From positions 1 to 14,864 of the forward strand of contig JAAAUF010000982.1 in assembly GCA_015499985.1 (NCBI GenBank): DNA of 14,864 nt, written 5' to 3'. The DNA is from Haplosporangium gracile (taxonomy: Eukaryota > Mortierellomycota > Mortierellomycetes > Mortierellales > Mortierellaceae). This document shows, piece after piece, positions 1 to 9,800 of the stretch. The notes beneath the pieces are model-generated. The model saw only the letters and a list, made by a program, of their open reading frames with translations. It had not been told where the DNA came from and made no database searches. The position numbers and the translations under genes were made by a program. Each line of letters begins with the position of its first letter. Within the stretch, counting starts at the first letter, position 1.

Positions 1-1
1 G

Positions 2-48
<47 letters not shown>

Positions 49-66
49 GCTGCTGCTGTTGTTGTT
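1..66. repeat. (GTT)n trinucleotide microsatellite
   Basis: Sixteen perfect GTT units (1-48) are followed by three GCT units and three more GTT units, then a T-run. The tract lies in the intron that precedes the 11-nt microexon of the partial monooxygenase, ending 18 bp before the acceptor-side AG at 83-84. The window edge cuts it, so its full length is unknown. It does not look coding. Confidence 0.95.
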
Positions 67-84
67 TTTTCGCACGCATGATAG

Positions 85-797
85 CATGTCATAAGGTAAC
101 GAAAAGGATTCGTACAATCAACACGCCATATACTCAGTCTTCTCACGCTCGCACTATCAATTCCATTTCAGTCCTGACCCTTTTCTTGGCTTTCTTTCGT
201 TCGACCTGTTCACCGCTGTAAATCAGCTACTCCCAAGTTCTGGACAAGGTGCAGTGACTGCGATGCAAGACGCCGTCGCATTAGCAAACTGCCTCTACGA
301 GCTGAAATCTCTTTCACCAGATCATATCCAGGAAGCGCTTCAAATATACAAGGACGAGCGGTTCTCGCAGGTCCAGGAGCAATACGAGGCCAGTAAAATC
401 AATGCCAAACTGATCTACGGCCAGGTAACCACTCACTCACATGCATATCTCGTCTCTTCGTTGGTATAGCTTTATGTTCTGTGAAAGGTACAAACCAAGC
501 TCATGCGTAAAGCCTTTTCTACCTCCCTTTTTTTTTCTCTCTTCCTCATAATTTCTTGGATGTGATTGGTAGACGTTCCTGGAACGGTGCACAAGACATT
601 TGATCTTCAACTATATGCCCATGTCGGTGCAGGCCAAGGCGTCGAGTAAAGGAATGGCCTACCGGCCGCAGGCATCCTTCTTGCCACTCATCGCCGACCG
701 GGGGACATGTCAAGTCATCCCCCAAAATCCCTCCAGGCGCTATTTACATGAACGACAACTTAAAAAGAAGTTTGGGGCAGCGGCGGCCATCGTATAA
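85..797 (+). CDS. FAD-dependent monooxygenase, C-terminal part (5' end outside the window)
   Basis: Only the last three exons are visible: 85-95 (11-nt microexon), 227-424 and 573-797, stop TAA at 795-797. The introns are 96-226 and 425-572, both GT-AG. The spliced frame gives (A)CHK, then LLPSSGQGAVTAMQDAVALA, then a helical tail. This is the second FAD-contacting motif (GD motif) and C-terminal part of group A flavoprotein monooxygenases (PF01494, salicylate / p-hydroxybenzoate hydroxylase-like), which hydroxylate substrates using NAD(P)H and O2. The substrate cannot be told. The Rossmann N-terminus should lie upstream of base 1. It is a diverged paralog of the complete minus-strand gene at 918-3527: same microexon, same intron position before a Thr codon (T-F-L-E here, T-W-S-A there), and a similar C-terminal RP-x-x-SF motif. 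The intron that splits the GGQG motif in the other gene is absent here. An AATAAA overlaps the stop (797-802). Confidence 0.85.
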
Positions 798-917
798 ATA
801 AAACCATTGTTTCTCTAAAGACAATTTTTCATCATAATATCCTATAGTTCATGGCACGTTAAGCTTTCTGCATTATTACTTCGTTCCCCACAATTGAAGA
901 AAGTGGGGGAGGTTATG
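798..917. other. Short intergenic region between convergent paralogs
   Basis: These 120 bp separate the stop codons of two tail-to-tail monooxygenase genes and must hold both 3' UTR ends. A plus-strand AATAAA lies at 797-802. No gene is seen. Confidence 0.7.
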
Positions 918-3527
918 TTATAAGGCTGCGACTTGAGCACGGACAGAGGCGAGATGATGAGTTTTGATAAGACTACGCTGAGTCCATGGTTTGACTGACC
1001 CCTTGTCCTCGGGTGGGGCCATAAACGAGATAATGGGCCGGTTGCCCGCAAGACGCTTCATCATTACCGTGAACAACCACTCGGGCATGTTCTTCATTAT
1101 TGCTCGCATAATATCTGCCGACCATGTCTAAATAAGGCAAATAGGAGGCGAGTTAGAGAAAGTAGTAGAATAGTACGCAACCATCAAATAGAGCTTCAGA
1201 AAAAAAAAAGGCATGATCTAGACACAATTGTTTTTACCTTGCCGTAGAGACGACTGTATTGCTGACTGTGCTTGAAGCCAGCTTTGGCAATCGGGTACCG
1301 TTCCTTCTTGTACTCTTTAAAAATCTTCTCAAGGTCTAGTTTCGACGACGAAGAGAGCACGTTCAGCCAGTTGGCGAGGGCCAACGCATCCTGCATCGCG
1401 TTCATCGCACCTAAGTTAGAATCACAAGGAGATGATGGACTTGTGTTAAATGGAGAGGGAGCAACAGACGTGGAATGGAAAAACACACATCTACACAAGT
1501 ATCAGAAGAACAATCGATGCGAGCAGACGGTTGTTTACCTTGGCCTCCTGAGGGGTTCATCTGTAGTTGAAAAATTGAGAATGGTAGAAAAAGGAATGAT
1601 TAGACGCGTGAGCTTGAAACAAAAATAATGGATACACTCAGAATAATAACATTGAGAGAATGTTTACCTTGTGGCACGCTACTCACAAAAAAAAATAAAC
1701 AATAAAAAAAAATGGCACAGAGTTAGTTCATATTGCCGTCGTAACAAAAATCTTCACTTCAAAATGCACAAAAAAAAAACGCCACAAAAACTTGCCATCG
1801 CCCAAGAGGACAACACGGCCAGAATACCAAGTCTTGAACAACTTCTCCTCCAGCATCACCTTCGTGATTTGGTCTTTGGGAGTTCTGTCAATCAGATCCG
1901 CAAGCACCATGGACTTGCCATCACCCGAGGCGACCGCATAGTTGCGAACTTCGTTGCACATCGCCTCTGTGGCCGCGGGACCCCAGTCGTCGGACTCTTG
2001 AATCAATGTCGAGAACCGGTGCTTGGGATCAATACCATCATTACCCATCTCTGTAGCAGACAATGTTGATTTCGGTGGTAGCGCCAACGTTCTGACCCTG
2101 AGCTTAGGCTCGGCTTCTGCTCCATCTACACCACTTTCGATTGTACTGCTATTCTTGGAGGAAGAGGAAGCAAACGAAAAATCGGCCGTACTATTGTTGG
2201 TCGTTGGTGAAGGTGCCTCGTCGGCAGCGGAAGTGGTGATCCGTGGAGGAAAGGAGACGGTGTTATCGAACTTGTTCAGAATGGAAGACTTGCGTTTTAT
2301 AATAGAAGAAGGGCTACGGCTCAAGATAGTAGAGGCGCGTTTCAAGAGCGAAGAAGAGGGCCTTCGGTCCAGAATGGTCGAACTGCGCTTCATCTGAATC
2401 GAGGGGCTGCGATCCAACGCGAACGAAGTTCGGTTCGAGAATATCGACGTGCGATTCGAAGTCACCGAGTTGCGGTTCGAGCGGCTGTAGGTGTCCTTCT
2501 CCGAGACGTTGTAGCTCTTGTCGAGGTGGTGCAATGCAGACCACATTATTGTATTTTGCTGCGATGTAAACGTCGCCCACTAACCTCATTAGTTTTTTTG
2601 GTAATAAGTCGCGTATGCTTTTATGGTCAGTAAGTAGAATTGATGAAAAAATGCACAACCCTCATAATGTTATGATAGAAATAGCAGACTTACAGTGTAG
2701 GGCTTATCGTCACCAACAGTAAACTGAACCGTACACAACGGCTCCTCAACCTCCGGGAACACCTTGGCATCCAACACCTCCGTCTGTCCAACCAAACAGA
2801 CACTCTTGAACTTCAGTTCCTCCCGATCCGACATGGGCAATTTATCCTCAAAAACTAGTTGGGCATAGAGGGATTTTCGGACGATGGAATGAGCACCGTC
2901 GGCACCGACCAGGATCTGGGCCGAATAGGAAGACCCGTCGGCGCAGGTCACGGTGGCGAGGGAAGGGTTTGTGTCTTGGTCGATGGAGGCGACGCGCTTG
3001 CGGCGAAGGATCCTGTGGGTGGGGACATGGTTCAGGAGGATATTGTAGAGTGCTGGGCGGGAGATTATGTAGCCCTCATATCCGGTCCTGTTTTAACGCG
3101 ATTGTCAAAACAAAAAAAAAGGCACCTTAGCACGCACACATCCACACACGTTCATGTTGTCCCATTCACACACAACTGTACGAAACATAAAGACAAACCA
3201 TTAAAGTACTTACATCTGAATAGTCTGTTCATAATCAATAACATAAACCCTCTCCCGCTTCTCATTGAAAATGCAACTCTGTGTGCCCGGTTTGCCCGCC
3301 GCAACAACCTCGTCCAAAATCCCCAACTGCTGCAACATCGGCATGACCACAAAACTGACCGTCATAGCACTGCCGATCGGACGGACCTCGGCAGCACGTT
3401 CGAGGATCTGGTAATCGATTTTGGCATGTTCAAGGAGGATTGCGAGGGTGAGTCCGCCGAGCCCGGCGCCTATGATTAGGACATTTGGTTTTTGATGGGG
3501 TGCGTTTGTGTTGGTTTGGGTGGTCAT
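918..3527 (-). CDS. FAD-dependent monooxygenase with two microexons and a Ser/Arg repeat insertion
   Basis: Seven exons in transcript order: 3527-3214, 3087-2694, 2579-1796, 1678-1668 (11 nt), 1560-1539 (22 nt), 1410-1238 and 1127-918. The total is 1908 nt, 635 aa, and all phases close. Family motifs: GAGLGG dinucleotide-binding motif at residues 20-25 with acidic E43 ending the second strand; GADGAHSIVR (166-175); VVLLGDACHK (to 501) and MNPSGGQGAMNAMQDA (502 on), the second FAD motif. This is a PF01494-type group A flavin monooxygenase; the substrate is unknown. All introns are GT-AG except 1679-1795, which uses a GC donor (GCAAGT). Joining WATFTSQQ at the 2579 acceptor and the MTGYEGY junction restores the family sequence. 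Oddity: about 165 residues (roughly 259-427) rich in Ser, Arg and Thr are inserted between the HHLDK segment and DDWGPAATEAM, so the protein is well above the ~450 aa usual for the family. No signal peptide or C-terminal membrane anchor is evident. Start ATG at 3527 gives a short polar leader before the first beta strand. Confidence 0.9.
2271..2480 (-). repeat. Degenerate 7-9 residue coding repeat (R-x-S core) in the monooxygenase
   Basis: Residues about 270-339 of the 918-3527 product form about ten successive units such as SNRNSVT, SNRTSIF, SNRTSFA, LDRSPSI, QMKRSSTI, LDRRPSSSL, LKRASTI, LSRSPSSI and IKRKSSI. Several match basic-directed kinase patterns (KRSS, RRPS, KRAS, KRKS). The DNA shows matching imperfect repetition around GTTCGAGAAT/GTTCGAAGT-like words. 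The larger Ser/Thr-rich insertion spans about 2007-2513. It is open throughout and has no good internal splice sites, so it reads as coding. Confidence 0.75.
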
Positions 3528-4135
3528 GGTTGTGTGTTGGTGTGCTTGAGATGGTGGATGAAGGAGTGAAAGAATAGAGAAAGAATAAGAAAATAAAAGA
3601 GAGCGATCCCAATTCCACGCGCCTCTCTACTCCATTTAAAAATGAAAAAGAAAAACAAACAGACATGCAGCAAACAAAACAAATCTATGGCGGAACCACA
3701 TGGATGAGGATGGGTCTACCATGAACCCATTTATGCAAGTAAACCATCACACACACACCGGGATGAAAAATGCACATGCGGGAAAACTGAATGAACAGAG
3801 AGACGACAAAGGGGGAAAAAAACGATCAAACACATTTTCCTTAACATGGTGGACAATACATGGCACCCTTGCGAGGCAGAAATAAGGTTATGAGATTTTG
3901 GATGGCAATGAGGAGGCGAACGCCGCACTTCTTCCTCACTCGTTTCCTTTCTTCTTGACGAATATTTATTTTGTGGAAATGATATATGCAAAATACAAGT
4001 TGTTTGTAAACGGCGAGTTGCCTCCTCTACTCTCCACCATGGTGCGCAGGACACACTGTCCTGCATGGGTCGGGGGAAAAAAAGCGAGGCTACGCACCCA
4101 CAGCAAAACAACAAAGAAAAGGATAAAAAGACCTT
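3528..4135. other. Intergenic: monooxygenase 5' region and FTR1 3' end
   Basis: These 608 bp lie between two minus-strand genes. A minus-strand AATAAA at 3965-3970 sits about 166 bp past the FTR1 stop and is a plausible poly(A) signal. The part next to 3528 should hold the monooxygenase promoter and 5' UTR. I saw no convincing TATA box, and the short open frames here lack coding character. Confidence 0.6.
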
Positions 4136-5667
4136 TTAAGCAACGGTGATCTCGAGATCATTGCCTCGACTGTTGTTGCTGCTTCCCTCACCACTACCAG
4201 TCGCGACAGTGGCATCACCCTCACCCTGCAAAAGCGGTCTCTGCTCGCCCAAGACAGCAGCCTTGGTCTGTCTCTTGGCATCGAGATGGAACAACCAGGC
4301 CGAGAGAAGACCCCAGTAGAGGATATACGAGCCCACAGTCCAGTACGAAGCAATGTTGCTCCATCCAACCAGCGCGTTAGCAACACCCCACCAACCGGCA
4401 TCGGGCTTCTTGGGGTCACAGCACTTGAGTGCCCAGAGGTTGACACGGGGATCAAACGAGCCATCGTCATCGCCTTGGGCATTGGTCAGACGGTTCCAAC
4501 GGTCCGATTCAAAGGCGGCAGTACCTTTGGCGACCAATCCGGCAGCGATCATCAAAAGCAAACAAGTCGAGCCGACAAAGAACCGATGCAGACGCATATG
4601 GTTTCCTCCCCGGTAGATCGCAAAACCCACCAACCAACCAAGGGCAACACCAGCAATAATAGCCAAAGGCATGGCCTCCCACTCCTCGTTGAACGTAACA
4701 CCTCCAATAAAGACAACAGCCTCAAGACCCTCACGGAGGACGGTGACTAGGGGCAGGAGGAAGAGGGCGTATTTCCGGGACTGGTGAGCAAATCGACCGG
4801 CACCCTTGGAGTTGCTGTTGGCGATCTGGTTGTGGTTGTCTTCGTCGAGGGCCTTGAAGAGTTTTGTCTTCCACTTGGCCTGCATCTGGTTGGTACGAAG
4901 CATGGCCAGACCCATGACGGTGATCATCAGGACTGCGACGAACGAGAAGCATCCGACCCAAATACCCTCACTTGCAGCCCACAAGTTGGTTGCGTACAAG
5001 TTCCTATAACCATAATTACAAACAAGCGATTGTGGGTTAGAATGCCATGAGGAGAAAGGGGATGGATGGATATATGGATGCATCCATGAAGAGCGCACTT
5101 GCCATTTGACAAGAGAAACTTACCAGACAACGATATAGCCAGCGCCAATAATGAGGGATACCACCAAACCCAGCACAGTGCCCGCCCAGACCTAAATTAC
5201 CCGATCCGCAAGACACACAAGAAGTACATGCCACGTTAGTTCACCACATCGACTGTCCAACGAACAAAACAAGTAAACAACAGACAGACAACAGACAACA
5301 GAGAGACACCCTCCCCACCCCCTTGAACAACAGACCCTTTTCTCTCTCTGTCTGTCTCTACCCCCTATTAAACAAAGACCTGATAAAAGGGAGGAAACTG
5401 GCAAACAGACAGTAACCTTCTATTGATCCCTGCTCTACGCCCTTCTCACCTCTTTTGCCACTCCCTCTTTTCTCCCTTACACTTCAGTTATCTTCTCTAT
5501 TGGTCCATATCCCTTACCTGACGAGACAAACGCTGGCGCAGGGCCTGGTCCTTGGGCTCAGTCAAGACCTGGCTCAGGAACGAGAGCAAGACTGAGACGA
5601 TGATCGCTGCCTCGGTTGTCTCTCGAAAAATAATGAAAAACGTAGGTAGAGAAAAGGAAAGGGACAT
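4136..5667 (-). CDS. FTR1: High-affinity iron permease FTR1
   Basis: Three exons, 5667-5518, 5191-5124 and 5003-4136, sum to 1086 nt (361 aa); introns 5192-5517 (326 nt) and 5004-5123 are GT-AG. The start gives MSLSFSLPTFFIIFRETTEA, which puts the family's first iron-binding motif REXXE at residues 15-19 inside the first membrane segment, as in yeast Ftr1. The second motif, REGLE, is at 163-167 within VLREGLEAVVFIGG. About seven membrane segments are visible, with a polar loop after MLRTNQMQAKWK and a hydrophilic tail. Ftr1 imports ferric iron at the plasma membrane together with a multicopper ferroxidase (Fet3); no ferroxidase gene is in this window. The tail holds EQRPLL (326-331), which fits the acidic dileucine sorting pattern [DE]xxxL[LI]. 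That could mean endocytic control or a vacuolar Fth1-like location, so the membrane it serves is not settled. Two ATCWGATAA sites upstream suggest repression when iron is plentiful. Confidence 0.95.
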
Positions 5668-6828
5668 CGTATGGCGTTGTTATGCTATTATATGTTTATG
5701 TGTATGCGTATGTGAGGAAGTGTGGGTATGCTGGAATGTATGCGATGTTGAAGAATTGTGAAGGAATGAATGGGGAAATGACTATGAAGGAAATGAATGA
5801 AAAAAAGGTCGATTTGTGGGAGAGGAAGAGGGCAAAGAGAACAAACAATAAATATACAGCGAGTGTACTTGTGGTAGAGAGGAGAAATGGAGAGGAAAAG
5901 GGAGGGTGTGAAGGAAAGAAGCGTGGGAGACGGATAAAATAAGAAAAAGAGAAAAGACAAATAAACGAGCAACAAGGGTATTCTTTTTTGGCTTATCTGA
6001 TGGAAATGCCCCATCTTTATCAGATGGAAAAGGGGGCACCCACCCACACAAGCCACTACAATAATCAAATGTATTCCCAAGAAGGAAACGACTCACGGCG
6101 CATCTTTGGAAAGGGAAGGGGAGGGAAGCCTATGGAAGGAGTCATTGGAACCAGTACATCCTTACTGCACTACATTGTTACAAGCACAAAATACAACAGA
6201 CAGACAAAGAGACACAAAGAAAGAAAAAAAAAGAGAACTATCAACGCTAAAACTCATTCTGGAGGTGCACTGGTACAAAGGTGGGAAGAGGAGTTTGAAT
6301 TCGACGGTTTAGTGTTGGACACTCACTCGGTCAGCCTCAGTCGCCAATTATCGACCGCTGGGTCGGGCGTGTGTTCTGTGCCTGCGTCAAACTGGAAGGA
6401 AAAGAGCGCCGTATGAAAACAAACAAAAGAAAAGGAAAAAAAAGAAAAGACAACCAAAAGAGGAGATGCGACGATTCCTTCCTTCTAAACCGCAACATCC
6501 ATAACCCGCACTTTCTCTCTTTCACACACACTCTCTCTCCATACACATACATATATAGACACCTTGATTACTATTAGTCGCTTTTTTCATTTATTCAAAA
6601 AGACAAAATGATAATGGGAATGGATAAAATGGATATGAACAACCAAAAACACGACAAAAGGTGAAAAAATTGGTGATAATGACAATGAAGATGACAATGA
6701 TGAAAGTTTACAACAAGAAAAGAAAGAAGAAAAACAAGAAATAAAGAACTCTATGCCACAAAGGAATAAGGACTCCCAATTACCCACAAAAACGAATAAA
6801 ATGAACCAAAAGAAATAACAAAAATCTT
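5668..6828. other. Intergenic: FTR1 upstream region and CLU1 3' end
   Basis: This 1.16-kb region has no convincing gene. The half next to FTR1 is purine-rich on the plus strand (pyrimidine-rich on the FTR1 sense strand), as is common in fungal promoters, and holds the paired GATA sites at 5993-6025. The half next to CLU1 is A-rich; a minus-strand AATAAA at 6590-6595 lies about 235 bp past the CLU1 stop and is a plausible poly(A) signal. The longer open frames here are low-complexity Lys/Glu or Ser/Phe reads. Confidence 0.6.
5993..6025 (-). promoter_or_regulatory. Paired iron-responsive GATA sites (ATCWGATAA x2) upstream of FTR1
   Basis: Read on the FTR1 strand, 6025-6017 is ATCTGATAA and 6001-5993 is ATCAGATAA. 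Both match the ATCWGATAA consensus known for fungal iron-sensing GATA repressors (SreA/Sre1/Urbs1/Fep1 family). They share orientation and are 24 bp apart, with a common TTATCWGATGGAAA context, about 330-360 bp upstream of the FTR1 ATG. That position and the function of the gene make a role in iron repression likely; it is inferred, not shown. Confidence 0.7.
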
Positions 6829-9800
6829 CTACTTCTTCTGAACACGCTTGGAGGCCTGAACCTTGGACTTCTTGCTCTTTCCTCCAGCAGACGATCCCTG
6901 GGGCTGGCTGTTGATATAATCCATCAACTCATTCAAAGATAAATGGCCCTTTGATCCAACCTGCGCATCCGCATTTGCTGCACGGATAGCAGCCTCGGCC
7001 AAAGCAGCCTTGGTGGCAGCTGCGGCAGCGGCTGCAGAGAGAGAAGTGGCCTTGTGGCTAGCCTGGTGTTGCTGCAACTGCTGGGCCTGCTGCTCAAGCG
7101 CAGCCTTCTCATACATGGCCTGGTTGGCAGTGTACTCGGCAGTGTTCTTAAGTTCCAACAACCAAACTTCCGCCTCCTTGGTCCTCATATCTTCAGCGCC
7201 AACCTATGCAACACAGAGTCAAGTCAAGGCACAAATTATTAGTGAAGAAAACAAAAAGACAACAATAGTTCATGCATGACGCAAAAATCTCCAAGAGGCC
7301 TTACAAGCTTAAGGTACATGTCGTAGGCGAGCTGCTCTTCCTTGACAGAGGTCTCAAAGTCTCCCTTGAGGGCATAAGCCTTAGCAAGGACGTGATGGCA
7401 GTTGGCCAAGTTGGTGTGCTCCTTGCCGTGAGCAAGCTCCTGAGTGGCCTTGGCGCGCTCAAAGAACACGCACGAATTGTCAAAATCCCTGAGCGATTGC
7501 AACATGACCGCGACGTTGTTGTCGGCAGTGGAAGAGTCGGGGTGTCCCTTGCCATAGATCAAATCCCAGTACTGGATAGCATGCTTGAGGTACTTGAGCG
7601 CAGTCAAGGTGCGTCCAGAGGCGTGCTCAAACAATCCCAAGTTCAAGTAGTTGTGAAGGGCCTCGGGAGAGTCGACACCCTGGGTTCTCTCAGAGACAAT
7701 GACGGCCTTGCGCTGGAAGTCCAGAGCAATTTCCTTGTCGTCAGCGTGATAGTAGATCATGGCCAAAGCCTGGTAGCAGCGGGCAGTCTCGGGGTGCAAA
7801 AAACCATAGGTCTGCTCGTGAAGGGTCAAAGATTCCAACAACAACTCGAGACCCAACTCTCGGTGGCCCTGGGCCAAGCTAGTCTTGCCGGCCTCGAAAG
7901 CCTCATCAGCATAGGTGGAGCGAGTCGAAGCCTGCTTGACGAGAGGGAGGAGAGTCAAGACATCGCTGGGCTCAAAAGTGGCGGCACGCCTCTTCGACTT
8001 TGCAATCTTGCGCGACTGCTTATCGTGATTCTTGTCGGCCTTGTCCTGCTTGCCAGTCTTCTTTCCTGAGGCGGCGATGGGCTCAGCGGTAACAGCGATA
8101 GTGGGCTCGGAGGTAGTCAACTCGGAGAGGGGCGAGAAGATGTAGTCGCGGGCCTCGACCTGGATACCAGCACGGAGACAGACATCGCGTAACAATGGGA
8201 CCTTCTTCTCCTTAGCAATGTTCTTAATAAAATTCTCGGGTAACTCAAAACGGTAACGCAACAAGACTTCAGACTGGATGGCATCACGCAAGCTCTCAGG
8301 AGTGAAAAGAGCGTACGCATATCCGTCCTGAGCCAAGGCGGCGATAGGGTTAGCGTTGAGCTCATGGCCCAACAAGCAGTTGAGGACGTGAGAGATGCAG
8401 TCGGCAATGTGGGTGGTAGGGAGACCGCGGACAGCCTTGCGAATGATACGTTTGACGGAACGGACAACCATCTCCTGCATGGCCAAGTAGTGGATGTGGA
8501 CCAGGGCAAGACCCTTGCTCTCCTTGGCCAAGTTAGCGATACGTCCGAGATATCTCATGTTAATACCACGGCGGTGCATGGCCTTGGTCAAGCTGCCACC
8601 ATCGATAGGCGAAACGACATAGGCGGTGAAGTCCTGAAGCTATAATATTAGAAGGACAAAAAGCGCGTGAATAACGGAAGTTCACTCTCGAAAGCGACCT
8701 GAAAAAAAATGCAAAAGAAACACATGACGTGGACCTTACCAGTACAGAGATAACGTTCTCGCGCAAAAACTTGGAAGCCTCGCGAACGGTCTGCTCCTGC
8801 TGGGTCTTGGCATCGGCGCTGTCGGCGGGGATCTTGACCGAGGTGAAGGCGTCGACGTTGAATGAGAGATCAAAGTCCAGAATGTTGACATCGTCCTCGG
8901 GGTTCGAGGGTGCAGCCTCCTCCTTGGACTCCTCCTCCTCCTTCTTCTCCTCCGACGACTCGGTGGTGGCCTCCTTGGCCTCCTTGGTCTCCTTGGTCTC
9001 CGTATCGCCCTCCAATGCTTTCTTCTCCTCCGCACGCTTCTGAATCTCAAGGGCGCGCTCCTGAACCCAGGCACGCAACTTGTGCTCCCAGAAGAGCAAC
9101 ATCAACTCTGGTCTCATTAAAGTCAGCTTGTGGGGGTACTCAGGGATGTTGTCCTTGGCGGCAATATCGTTCTCTAAGAACTCGACATCGACAGGGTTAA
9201 GGCGGTAAAGATCCAAGACGTAACGACGGCCGTCGGCACCCATAAGACCCTTGGTGTCGAATGAGGTCCAAAGGTTGGTCGACTTGCCCTCGCCATCCTC
9301 GACAGCGTGCTCGGCAATGTGGAGGGCCTTGGCAGCCTGGCCCAAAATCTCGTGGAACTTCTCGTCCGACTTGACCTGAGGACCATTATCGACGGAACCG
9401 TACACGATCGACGATTCCTCCTGCTGTCTGAAGATACCGGGGACAATCGACTGAGCAACGACACGGACACCCTTGTAATCGACAACGACTGTTCCCAAGG
9501 TGTAGAGACCCTCGACATCGACACCGTTCAAAGTACGAACACCCTCCAGATCCTTGCCGGTAGCAACATGAGCAGCATCGTCGCCTCCCAGCTTTTCAAA
9601 GGTGTTGCGACCATCAAAGCCCTTGCTGAAGAAAATGTTGTTGTAAACGTACATGTGCGACTCCTCGGGCTCCAGGGGGTTCAGGGCGACGACGTTGCCG
9701 TTGACGACATCCATGGCACCACGGACAGCAGCATCGGCGAAGTCGGCGTTAATCTTGTTAAGGAAGCGATCGCGCATGACACGCTCCTGCAAGTTGGTGC

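Noticed and set aside
1196..1498. Stand-alone 100-residue minus-strand frame
   Set aside because: Only 1238-1410 is coding (exon 6 of the monooxygenase). The rest is the flanking introns read through.
5192..5517. Hidden exon in the long (326 nt) first intron of FTR1
   Set aside because: The protein is continuous across the junction (LSRQ then VWAGTVLGLV) as in yeast Ftr1, leaving no missing residues to place.
7272..8069. 265-residue plus-strand frame, and similar long frames at 9307-10035
   Set aside because: They are antisense shadows of the CLU1 exons, made by GC-rich codon bias; no start context, introns or family likeness.
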